NCBI GenBank assembly: GCA_014706295.1
Contig: JACSVZ010000022.1
Location: 5,536,830 to 5,600,829, forward strand
DNA length: 64,000 nucleotides
Direction: 5' to 3'
Source: Lycocorax pyrrhopterus obiensis
Lineage: Eukaryota > Chordata > Aves > Passeriformes > Paradisaeidae
The notes below the pieces were generated by a model that made no database searches, was not told the origin of the DNA, and saw nothing but the letters and a program-made list of their open reading frames with translations. A program made the position numbers and the translations under genes. This document shows positions 25,833-37,097 of this stretch, one piece after another (positions within the stretch are counted from its first letter, which is position 1; the number at the start of each line of letters is the position of its first letter).

Positions 25833-28800
25833 CTGCTGGAAAACCAGCCTGTGCTGAGATTTCAGCAGCCTCAGCTCCCACCCCGTGTGTGTATCTGCAG
25901 CTCTGGGAGCTGGCTCTGGACACAGGTGCACAGGAGCCTCTGGTGCTCATGCAGGGCACCTCACACACCCCAGAGCTACTGATGCAATTCCTGACACACC
26001 CAGCATCAGCAGTGAGCGCTTTCCTACTGCCTCCCATTTTCCCATCACAGTTAGGGAAAAAGAAAACCAAGAAATCCCCCCAAACTGCAAGTGTCTGCTG
26101 TTGTTCAGATGAGCAAATAGAAGATATTTCACCAAGTGTGTTTACTCATGTGCTGACACACGGAGAGGCTTCATTAAAAGCATTGAAAAGCTTCTTGGCC
26201 GCCCTCCTCACGCTGCCCAGTGCCCCCCAGTTTCAGGTGTAAGTGTGAAACCTGTTTGTTGGGGTGAGATGCTGCATCACTGAGCTGAGTGAAGGGAGGA
26301 GGGAAGATGAGGAGCATGAAGAATTACATCAAGAACTGGCCCCCAGAGACCTGTGTGATGCACATCCCCACATCACACTGGCAGCTCCCAGCATCCAGCC
26401 CCGCTGGGGTTTACTTGCTCCAGAGCAGGAATTCATTTGCACTCAACTAATGTAAGCCCAAAGTGCTTTCAAACAATACTCCTCTAACAGAGACATTATG
26501 AAAGCCATTATTCTCCTGTTTAGAGTCAAACTAAGCAAATACAAAGGTAACTTTATTTTAAACAAACTACCATCACCACAAACAATGGATACCCAATATT
26601 CTTTTCCAATATACGAGGAATTTAACTTTCATTTTTGCTCTTCTTGAAGGAGTCAAGAATACCAGCTTGGCAAACACCAGCTTGTGCAGCAACACGATGA
26701 AGAAACTGGAAAACACTTCCCTCCAAATCCTCTTCCTTAATGAGAGTTAAGGAAGTTTAATAATACATTTAATTTCAAGATCTCTTTCCTCCTACTTTCT
26801 AGAAAAACATATAATCCAATGACACACTGGAAAAAAAAATTCTTTCTTCCTAAATGATTTCTAAATTGTTCCCAGTTATGTTCTTGAAAGTATTCCCAGT
26901 TGTCTGTGACATTATCAGGTTTCCTACCCGCCCCCCCCCACCAGCATCCTCGAGGATTGGGAGGGGGCTGTGTTTGCTGCTATCGCTGGATAAATCCAAA
27001 GCAGCTCAGAGGAAGCAGATTTGCTCCACAGGGAACAAGCCTGATCCTGGTATCCTCCGTGCCACAATACTGCTCGTTCACACCATCTCTGACTTCAGCC
27101 CTATTTTACAGAGCCTGGAAGTCCAGGTCACACACAACATCAGTCACCTGGCGCCTTTGCCTGTATCCAGGTGATTCCTAAATGTCAGATTTTGCTAAGC
27201 AGCACAGAGATACCTGCAAAGCTGCTATCCCAAAGCTGCCACTGCTACCACTCTTTCCGTGCAGGGAAACTCAGAGCTCGGGTGGGCACAGGTGGGATGA
27301 AATGCTGGGATGACCAAGCCATGCCCTCTGGAATGAGCAGTCCCAGGGGAAGACTCCATACAAGGCAGCAGGTGGGAGCTCTTCACCAAAACAACCCAAG
27401 TGGCTTTGCACAGAGCTTTTCCCCCTCTCTGCCGTGTCACAGATGCCATGGGCAGTGCAGAGCTCTGGCAGCAACGCCCTGCCCTGGTTTATAAAGCTCC
27501 TCCAGGGTGGAGGCTCCACCACTGCCCTCCTGCCCTCCCAGCAGCTCTTCCTGCACCTCAAGGGCTTCATTTGACCACGGGCAACACGGGGAAGTGAAGG
27601 TTATTCCTCCCACCACCAGGACAGCTGCTCAGTGCTGATGCTGAGCCTTGTTCCAAATATTTCCTTGGAATCAGAATCCTCTCCTGCAGCCCCAGCACCA
27701 CCCAGCACATGCTGCTGATGCCAGTCCCAGCACTGGCCCTCAGCCCAAATGGCAATGCTGCAGGTTCAGTGTTCCTCTGAGGACAATCTTCTGGATGCTG
27801 GAACACCTTATAGGACATCTGCAGTCCCACCATCCCTGTTCCTGTGCTGGATGATGCATGCAGATACACCAGAAGGTCCAACAGCTGCTGGAGGCTGCCA
27901 GAACATCCTCTTTAACCTCCAGTCCCACTGCAGTGCCACCACAGAACCAAAACAGTGCCAGAACACCCAGACAGCTTTGGCTGGATGCAGCACCTGAGCC
28001 CCAGTCCACAGCTGTGTCCATTCAATGCCATCCTTAGTCTGAGAAATGGCATTTTTAAGTGGGAACTCGAGTGCCTCATGGAAACAGGGTCCTGCACAGG
28101 CAGGTTGGTTGTTGCAGAGCATCTCACAGCTGTGCTGCACTGCAGCAGGAGCGCCAGGCCAGATTCCCCCAGCCAAGGAACCGACCTGGGCATCCTTTAA
28201 TTCTGTGGCAGTGAGGATTAACTGGACACTGCAATAGTTGTAGATGCACAGCAATCTTAAACCTTCATCAGCCTTACAGAAGCTAATTTATTATAATTTC
28301 TGCTCTGAGAACAAGCTCTGCCTTCATTTACACCTCAACCGGCTCAAAGGAAGTTTCAGAGGTAAAACCTGGACAAATTTTATCAATGAGTTCAAATCTT
28401 GAGCTAAATCAGAAGGAGGAATGGATTTACCCTAATCCCCTCCAAACATTCATCAACATCACCTGCCAGCTCAGCAGGATTTAATCTCTTTTTAATCTCT
28501 CAAAAGCAGTGGAGTGGATGGGGAAGAGGTGGGGAACACAGCAATGGTGGATCTCTCTCTCTCTTTTCTTTCTTTTTCGAGAGAATCCTGGCTGCCAAAT
28601 CACATAAAGCAGCACTTGGAAATTCATCAGGATTTTGCTAATATCACTTCCCAGGTAAAGAACTGGCTTGGATAGAACACTGTCTGGCTGAGCAGAAGAG
28701 GTGCCCACCCAGGAGCCTTGGAGGAACACGGCGTCTCCATGAACGTGCTCCGGGAGCTCCAATTCCACGAGCTGGCTGGCAGCAAGCCCAGGGACTGCTC

Positions 28801-28889
28801 AGGCAGGCTCTGCCCTGGACCGAGGGCAGGGATGGGGTGGAGATGCACCAAGTGGTAGCAGAACCCTCCCAGAGCATCCCCCAACACCG
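25833..28889. other. Unique intronic DNA, nothing recognised
   Basis: No repeat or exon that I can support, apart from C8 at about 26931. Confidence 0.5.
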
Positions 28890-29190
28890 CTACAAACCCG
28901 CGCGCCGAGAACGCAGCTTTGCTCCGCAGGTACCGCGCCCTACAAACAGCTCCGATCCCAGCCCTGAGCCCTCACCGGGAGCTCTCCTGCCTCCCACTAG
29001 AGCTGCCAGCGACAGCGGCGACGCTGGCTCAGATGGCCGGGGTTGTCATGGCCAGTGCCACCCCACCCCTTGGCTCAGCAGCCCAGGGGGACCCCTGGCA
29101 CAGCACAAGGCTGGTGGCAGCGGAGCCGGCGCGGGGGCGAATCCGATCCAGCGCCTTTGGGAGCCCCCGGATCGGAGCGTTAGCGTGTGA
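28890..29190. promoter_or_regulatory. CpG-enriched patch deep in TOX2 intron 1
   Basis: A local rise in G+C and CpG, beginning near a CGCGCGCC string at about 28900 and ending near 29190, well away from any repeat I recognise. It lies about 12 kb downstream of exon 1. Mammalian TOX2 is reported with isoforms that differ at the N-terminus, so an internal promoter is possible, but I see no convincing exon with a donor here. Moderate CpG enrichment alone is weak evidence. Confidence 0.35.
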
Positions 29191-29778
29191 TTCGAGGTTT
29201 ACATAACACCACCGAGCGCTTTTGGCAGAAACAATTGGTATTAGCAAGGAAAAGGAAGCATCAGGAACAGCCGGCAGAGCAAAGAGACACCTCTCGCAGC
29301 AGCCCCCGGGCGAGGGAGAAAATAAATAGCAAATGCAACAGAAGCAACACTTGGACAGCAGAGAGGGAGAGGGGAAGCCTCCACAGAGGGAAATCAAGCC
29401 CGAATCGTGGCTGAGACGAGCAGGGAATTAAACTTTCCATTGTCACCTCCTTCCCACCCCGTCGGACCCAGCTTTGCGCTTCACCGAGGCGCTCCAGTCA
29501 CGCCTGCCACACTCAAACGTGACCAGGGCTCAAAGCTGAGCCTCACAGGGCTCCAGGGCTGTGAGGGATGAGCAGCTCCCACTGAGTGTGGGGCTCACCA
29601 GAGCCTAGGCAGGGACACAAGGCATGGAGCTCACTGGCCAACCAGCCCTGCAGAGCCTGGCTCTGTCACTGCACCCAGCAATGCACCGCACTCCAAAACC
29701 TTCAGTCGCACAAATTTCTTCATTTTTAACTCAGCTCAGCCTGGTGTTGCTGGGTTTCACTCGGGGAGGTTCTGTTTA

Positions 29779-29850
29779 TCACAGAATATTCCGACTTGGA
29801 AGTGACTCTCAAGGATCATCAAAGTCCAACTCCTGGCCTGGCAGGGGAGA
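29779..29850 (-). mobile_element. CR1-type fragment, divergent subfamily
   Basis: TCACAGAATATTCCGACTTG then GGATCATCAAAGTCCAACTC is the reverse complement of a CR1 end in which the element reads ...GAGTTGGACT...GATGATCC. The copy at 57100-57280 has the same type of ending on the other strand. Confidence 0.65.
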
Positions 29851-30000
29851 GCCCAAACCAAATCCAGAGAAGCCCCAAAGAAAGCTGGATCACCCCACTG
29901 GCCTCGTTAGTGGCTCCACAACAGCCAAAGGGATGAGGCCCCCAGTTTCAGGTGGGCCAGCTGGCCCCTGTCCTGCTGTATGTCCCACACTGCCACCAGA

Positions 30001-30125
30001 GAATCAGAGAACCATAAAGGTGGGAAAAGAGCTCCAAGATCATCGAGTCCAACCACCATCTCAGCACTGCCCAGGCCGCCACTAAACCATGTGCCCAGGC
30101 ACCACATCTCCACGTTTTTGGAAGC
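30001..30125 (-). mobile_element. CR1-type fragment, divergent subfamily
   Basis: GAATCAGAGAACCATAAAGG, then AAGATCATCGAGTCCAACC and CACTAAACCATGTGCCCAGG, matches an older avian CR1 3' end in reverse. It lies about 150 bp from the copy at 29779; both are minus-oriented, but they belong to different subfamilies. Confidence 0.68.
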
Positions 30126-30705
30126 ACATGCCCACACCCAGAGAGCAGGACAGCAACCAGCAGCCCTATCTCACAGCTTGTGAGGACATCTGGTCCCTCG
30201 GCACTGTGGCCTGGTGTCCCAGTGGTGGGAAGAGCCCCAGCAGCTCTCCAGGAGCCCGTGGGTCCTGCAGCCTTCCTGCTGTAACTGTGCTAAGCAAGGA
30301 AGCAGCGTGTTCTCGAGACCTTTTTGTGCCAAGCAGAGCATCCCTTCCAAGCTGGCACCGTCCCCACGCTCATGACACGGTGACAGTGACACAAGCTCAA
30401 GCCCCAGATCCAGCACCAGGCTCTTCCTGCCTCTGAGCTATCCAAGATTTCCAGCTCTGGAGGCAAATGAGAAGCTCCAGTTGAGCTTCAGAACATCCTA
30501 AGACAATTCCTCAAAACAAGAGGATGTTAAAATCCTCATTTCCCAGAGAATTCGAGCAGTGCTTTCCTGAAAATGGGAACTAGCTGTGGCTTCACGTGCA
30601 GCTTCTGGAGGCAGCTCTGGATAGCAGGACTTAAAATCAAACTCAGTCAGGAAAGTTCCCATGATAAACTTGGATTTGCCTGCAATACAAGGATCCTGGT
30701 TTAAA

Positions 30706-30765
30706 ATCCAGTTTGGGCTGGAAAGGACCTTAAAGATCATCCCCCTGCCATGCACAGCACAGGAA
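30706..30765 (-). mobile_element. CR1 tip, about 60 bp
   Basis: GTTTGGGCTGGAAAGGACC, TTAAAGATCATCCCCCTGCC: the last part of CR1 in reverse, with a small internal deletion before CCCCTGCC. Confidence 0.7.
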
Positions 30766-30879
30766 GGTGAAGGAGTGGGAAAAGAGGATGATCATTTTGT
30801 GCAAGGCTGCCCTTGATTCCAGCTCTTCACTAATTTCCTCTCAATCTTGCACATTGTGACCTTCCCAGGCAAAAAAAAA

Positions 30880-30910
30880 AATTTAAAAATATAATAAATA
30901 AATAAATAAT
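30880..30910. repeat. AT-rich (AATA)n run
   Basis: An A-run and then AATAAATAAATAAATAATAG. Confidence 0.85.
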
Positions 30911-31206
30911 AGTAATGCATGCAGGGAACGGATGCCAGAGCCAGCTCTGGAGCCTGCAATCCAGATCCCTGCTCCCAGGACATATTTCTAAATCTCAGTC
31001 AATACCACATTTTTTCCAAGGAACGAGGCATTTCACATTTTATTAATTCTAACTAAAGCCCTTTTTATTGCAAACTTTCTATTTAGCATTTGATTGCAGC
31101 CACCACCACTGAGACTCTCACTGTATTAGAGCAGAAAATCTATTGATATTTTTCTTTCCTGCCATCTCAATCCCAGAAGGTGCTACTGAAATTAGCTCAA
31201 ATACAC

Positions 31207-31248
31207 TTCCAGAGGTCCCTTCCAGCCTGAGCTGCTTTAGGATTTTTA
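31207..31248 (+). mobile_element. Possible CR1 tip
   Basis: CAGAGGTCCCTTCCAGCCTG followed by GAGCTGCTTTAGGATTTTT resembles a degraded CR1 3' terminus in sense orientation. It is too short to be sure. Confidence 0.4.
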
Positions 31249-32579
31249 ACATGTATTTGTTTCTTTGGTGTTCTCACACAAACCTGGTACCCCGCTTCCA
31301 CATGTGATTGAAGCTCCATGTTGTTATTCCCACCAGGATTTGGCCTCTCCTAAAAAAAAGGCCAAATATGCCAAAGAACTCACTTAAAGGCCTGCAAGTT
31401 TATGAAGCTAAAAAGACCATTTCAGTATTTTTCCCCTTTTCAAAGCCCAACTCTCAAATGGAAAAACCAACTTAATAGAGTGTTCAAAAGGCCACCATTC
31501 TGATCTGATTTAAATCAAATGGTTAAATACTCCACATGTTTGGCACAGCCAGAACTATCTGCTTTGCAAACAGATGGCCACCCACTATTAATTTGCCACC
31601 TTGACACAGAAATGCAGGTTGTCAATTAATTAAAAAACAAATGCCAGCAGTCTTCAGTTCACATTATGACCTGCAGCCTTTTCTCTTTATCTTAAGTGGA
31701 GGAAAAAAAAAATAAAATATATATATATAAAACTACCACCTACTAACGCAGACTCTTGGCACGTAATAAATGCTGTTCTCAGCTTGAACAGATTTATCAA
31801 GTTTAAACCACCACGTCGCCAACATCCGTCTGGGGTAGAGGAGCCCAGACCATAATTCCAGTGTCGGTCCCTAAATATCCCTGGATTGAAGGCTGACCTC
31901 ACTGTCTGGCTGCAGGGCTGGACCCACGGCGCTCGCTGGAAGGTTTTTCTTCAAGGGCTGTTTGATCTTCAATCAACAATGCTTATCAGCGCTAAAGTCT
32001 GCCAGCCATTCCCAAAAGTTTGATATTTTTAACAGCACATTCTTCTTCTCCTTTGAACGCTATTTAGAGACAAGATAATGCAGCAGGGGAAAAGTTGCCT
32101 CCCTGGGCTGAGCATGGACAAACAGAGCAGGATCCGACTTGGGGGGGAATATTTTCCAGTGCTACAAGCCCCAGTTTCTGTGCTTTATGTCCCCCCCTCC
32201 CAGTACTTCTGCTTCTTCTTCATACAATATTCTAATATTTTTGGGCCATTGCATAAGCTGAGACAAACCAAGATAATTCAGTTAGAAGTCACTAAAGTTT
32301 TCATACATTTTATTTCCATGCTGTCAAAGTTTCTCTTCTTTTTGTTGAAGACTCCGGGGCACACTGCTCCTCTTCTGACAGTGGGGACTACAGATCTAAT
32401 TCCCTAAAAATACATCGTTCTTCCACTGCAGGCACAATGTTCTGAGATGGCTCCGTATATAAAGCCCCTCTGTTCAAGGAAGCACCCAAGAAAACTAAGA
32501 AACAGGGAATGGATTTGTTATTTGTTGACAAAAATAAAAAAAAATATGTTAGGGTTCAGTAACTGTAAGCAATGCAAAA

Positions 32580-33060
32580 AAATCACAGAATGGTTTGGGC
32601 TGGATCTCATCCCACCCCCTGCCACAGGCAGGGACACCTTCCACTAGCCCAGGTTGCTCCAAGCCCCATCCAGCCTGGCCTTGGGCACTTCCAGGGATCC
32701 AGGGGCAGCCACAGCTTCTCTGGGCACCCTGTGCCAGGGCCTGCCCACCCTCCCAGGGAACAATTCCTTCCCAATATCCCATCTATCCCTGCCCTCTGGC
32801 AGTGGGAAGCCATTCCCTGTTGACCTGTAATCCAGACCCTTGTCCAAAGTCCCTCTCCAGCTCTCCTGGAGCCCTTTCAGGCCCTGGAATGGGCTCTGAG
32901 CTCTCCCTGGATCCGTCTCTCCTCCAGGTGAGCACCCCCAGCTCTCCCAGCTGCCCCCAGAGCAGAGGGGCTCCAGCCCTCGGAGCATCTCCATGGCCTC
33001 CTCTGGACTCACTCCAACAGCTCCAGGTCCTTCTTACGCTGGGGGCCTTCAGCAGCTCAC
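32580..33060 (-). mobile_element. CR1 LINE fragment, about 480 bp
   Basis: The longest minus-oriented CR1. It runs from AATCACAGAATGGTTTGGGC through GACACCTTCCACTAGCCCAG, CCTGCCCTCTGGCAGTGGG and CCAGAGCAGAGGGGCTCC to GGACTCACTCCAACAGCTCC. Just inside the 3' end it lacks about a dozen bases of the AAGGGACCTTAAAG segment. Confidence 0.91.
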
Positions 33061-34944
33061 CCTGTGCCCTCCCACAGCACCACAAAAGTCCCTGGGAGCA
33101 TCTTCTCCATGGCATAAAGGAGAGGTGATGGTGGGGTGGAATCAAACAGCTCATCCTTGACCAAGGGTTCAGCTCTCAGGGGAGAAAGGAGCTCAGCCTG
33201 CACTGCTGGAACAGGACTGAGCTCCACCAGCTCCCCACATGGACCAGCAGCACATGAGGCCACGCTCTCCACTACCACAATGTCCTCCCCCTCCCAGTGT
33301 CATCCTTCACACTAAAACTGCTGCATTTGAGGGTTTTCAAAAGGCTTGACAACTCCCAAAGAGCCTACACAGCCCTAGCACCTTCCCAGGGAGAGGGAGA
33401 TGTGCAGGAATAAACTGCTGGGTGAACCTGGCTGGAAAGGTGAAACTCTCACATTGGTTTAAACGTGGAGATCCACATCTTTGGAAGAGAGAAGCCTTTC
33501 AGATGTCCCAGGCTCTGCTTGCACTTCTCCACGGACCTGGATCTCCTGCAATGGATGCTCAGTGCTCAGGTGGCTCAAATTAATCCTAAAATAACCCCCA
33601 AATTTCTGGAGGGCCCTGAACTGAGCTGCTGCTTCTGGAGAGGGAGATCTAGGCCAGTTCCTGGAGAGGATAAAAGGCAGAGCCATGACACAGCTCTTAT
33701 CTCCCAGCCTTGGCCACTGGCAAGAACACAGATGGAGAGGAAGATGATTGTTTTTTCTAAAGTGGAGAGGAAAAGCACCGTGCACAGGCAGACAGCTGGA
33801 AAGAAAGGGGATGGAGCCTCCCTGACGAGCCCAGACGGGGATGGAAACTCTGACTCATCCATAGGTTTTGTGGGAAGAGAAACCTGCTAATGTGATCCAG
33901 CTAATCCAATAAAAAAGTGCTCCTTGCCACCGGGGGGTGGAACAGGATCCACGGGGTCGTGGGGGAAACACAGCCTGGGTGACAGTGAGGATGGTGGCAC
34001 ATCACCAGAGGGGAGGGTGGCACTGCCAGGGCTTGTCCTCCACCTCCCCTGAGCACCACAGTGCCAGGGCTGCCCCAGACCTTCTCCTCGAGGCTGAGGG
34101 TCTCTGCTGCCTGGAAGATGATGCTCATTGGGAATGGGGAGAAGAGGCTCAGGGCAGAGCTGCAGCAAGTTCTTCCACCTGCCCCGCAGGTCCTCCAACT
34201 GTCACCCCCCTTTTCTAGCACCTGCGAAGTCATGAGATCCTCAGGAACCCAGGAACAAAAGGCAGCATGAGAGCAAGGGGCCGAGTCCTCAAACCAACAG
34301 AAAAAAATTAAACCTTCTACATTTCAAACACTGGCGAAATTCAACCTCCTGTGTCCACGTCCAGCCCAGAATTAGAGGTCAAGAAGCTGCCTCGGACCAA
34401 GTCAGGTTCCTCCGAAGCCACGTGCAGCGACCAACACAAACCAGTGCTCCAATAATCTCTCCATAAGAACAATTCCTGGCCCGGGGCCCCGTTTAACACT
34501 TCCCTCCCGGTTCCCTTCGCCACGGAGCCGAGCTGCAATCTCACAGTCGTCAGGAAGAGATTTAATTATATCTGCAGAGGTCAAGCAATCCACGCAAACC
34601 ATGAGGACGGCGCAGAGAGATTCTGTGGCACAACACGAAGATTTCGCCCGCAGCACCGCGGCAGCCAGGGCCATTTTTCAGGGGAGAAATGGCATCCGTC
34701 AGAACAAAACCTCCGGAGGGAAACAATAGGAAAAGGCTGGGGGGAAGGCAGACAATTAATATATTTAAATCTGGTCTTATAGCTGCAAAATCAGGCAATT
34801 TAATGCTGTTTTCTATCGTTTTTTTCCCTGTTTTTTAAAGAGTGGTGTGATCAGTGCTTGTTCCAGTAAGTTTTGTTGGGAGATTTCTTCCTGCTGAAGC
34901 TGGGCTGTGTATCCCCAAGTATCCACTATAATGACATATATGAT

Positions 34945-34986
34945 ATATAATACATCACATATAATACATCATATATAATACATCAT
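34945..34986. repeat. 14-bp AT-rich tandem repeat, three units
   Basis: Units ATATAATACATCA(C/T) at 34945, 34959 and 34973, within about 180 bp of very AT-rich DNA (34920-35100). Confidence 0.88.
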
Positions 34987-37075
34987 ATCATGTAGATCAT
35001 CTATTAGATAACAGCTAATTTATATACACCACAGAATATAGTGTATGTCATACGTAATTTATGTGCAGTGTTATAGAACATACATTATGCATTATTTAAT
35101 TATATTAAAACGAGTGTAAAATCACAAAGGTGGAACATTAGCGCTCCAACCTCCAATTAGGAATTAATAGTATGAAAGCTCTAATCACACTAACACTTCA
35201 GCCTGACTTGAGGAATACTGAATCAGAGCTCGAGAGGAGGCAGAGGTGCTGCTGCACGACAGTTCAGACAGAAGCCTCACACTCACCGGATGGAAAATTG
35301 TCAGGAAAAACACATTAGCAACACAATAACTTATTTTTAATGTGGAGCTGTTAGGAAAACACAATTATATGCTTCATTTATACCGCAAGATATAACCCAA
35401 CTTATGGTAAAAGCATTTAGAGCTCGTTTTGTAAAAAAAAAGCCAGAGGAGCACAAAGGTAATAGGGAAAAATTGCACCTCGAGGGGAAAACACTCCCCC
35501 CTCACAGTGGGGCCAGTCCATGGTGGTGGAGCATCCTCACCTCCCGCTCCTTGTACCCAGCAGGAAAGAGAAGCAAAGTGAAGGCAGAATGAAAACAGAG
35601 ATTTTTCTGCAAATGCTGCAGAAATATCACAAGGGTAACAACAACCTCCAGGAAAGGAGCTGGCGGTGCCCATCCTCACAACAAGGAAAAGCTGGAAGAG
35701 CTCTGCAAGGTCCCAGGTGCTCTCCCACTGCCCTGGCACGAGGATCAGCCATGCACTCCCCAAGTTATAGGATGCACTGGTCTGTTAGAAGCAAAATACA
35801 GCTTGTTCATGGAATGTTTTCTCCATTACAGATGCACAGACTGGTCCTGGTGCCTGCTGCAGGCTCAGAGGTCCAAGAGCAGAGCTGTTCATGGATTTAC
35901 CCTGCAGTTACAGTGATGTAACACCCACAGGCTCTGGAGCACTGATTCAGGGGACAATCATTGATTTGGGGAATCATCAATAAATCAGAGAAACTTGTAC
36001 CGTTTTGATCCTGAATTTTTTGTCTCGTGATGTCTCCTCTGCTACAAGGACTTCCATGGATCAGGCCCTGGACAAGGTTATTCAGAAGCAGCCCAAACAA
36101 ACATGTTGTTACACACAAGTCAGACCGATCTTCAAAACATCTCCCATTGTTCCCAAAACAACCAGATTAAAGCCTCCCCTCTGTGCATGCAGAGAGAACA
36201 ACATTTTCTATGAATGGATGGACATTCATTATTTAGCTCCCAATCCCTGACTTAAAGCCCAAGGCAAAAAATGGAGCTTCAAACACTTTCTGCTGCGCAA
36301 CCCATCAAAGACCACTCTGGAGAACGCAGGGTTGTCCCACTGAGCAGCTCAACCACTTTTCAGAGGAAGCCTTTGCCCACATTCAGGGCCTAAAAGAAAA
36401 AAAAGTAATAAAAAAAAATCTACATTTGCAAATCAACAGGAGCTGCCTGCCAAATGAGAATGAGATGGGCCCCAAATTAAAAATCTGCTGGACTTTGTTC
36501 TCCATCCAAAATCCTCCATCTCCAAAGAAAGACTTATGCTACTTCAAAACAGAGTTGGCTTCGAAAGTAGGAAGGGAAAGAATGCATTTTATCTTCCAGA
36601 ATGGCAAAGCAATTCTGGAACAAGGAAAAAGGGACCATGTTTATCACTGCAATGGACAATTTATTGTAAAAGTCAAAATAGAACATTTCACAGAAATGCA
36701 TTTGCTACATCGACTCGGGCTCGTACCAGCTCAGATCCCATTTCTGAAGGGTTCTTAAAAGAAGAAGAGAGCATTGGTTGCAGATTAATACCCATCACAC
36801 CACCAGTAGATTTTAATGATCCATAATTTATGATGGTGTATTGGCAAAATAGTTGTTGTCAATTTATCAGCCTAAAAGGCAAGAGAGAGGGTGTGCTTGG
36901 AGAGGCAAAGCCGCTGCATCCTACCAAGAAAATTCGGGGAAAGGTTTGACGGTGCTGATGAATCCCACAGAAATGCTGCAGGGGTAACAACAGGGCCCCC
37001 CAGCACGGGGGCCCCCAAGGACCTGGGGCACTCCCAGGGTCTCACACCAGTGTGAATTTGGTATTCCCAGGCTGG

Positions 37076-37097
37076 GTCCTCCTCCTCCTCCTCCTCA
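37076..37097. repeat. (TCC)n run
   Basis: Six or so CTC/TCC triplets; the minus strand would read as a glutamate run, but nothing around it looks coding. Confidence 0.85.

Larger units (their letters stand above)
30766..32579. other. Mostly unique AT-rich intronic DNA
   Basis: Holds the (AATA)n run, a short TA run at about 31717 and a doubtful CR1 tip. No exon seen. Confidence 0.5.

Noticed and set aside
36785..36800. PITPP-like translation resembling the TOX-family PPITPP motif
   Set aside because: It is on the plus strand, opposite to TOX2, and the neighbouring residues do not match.
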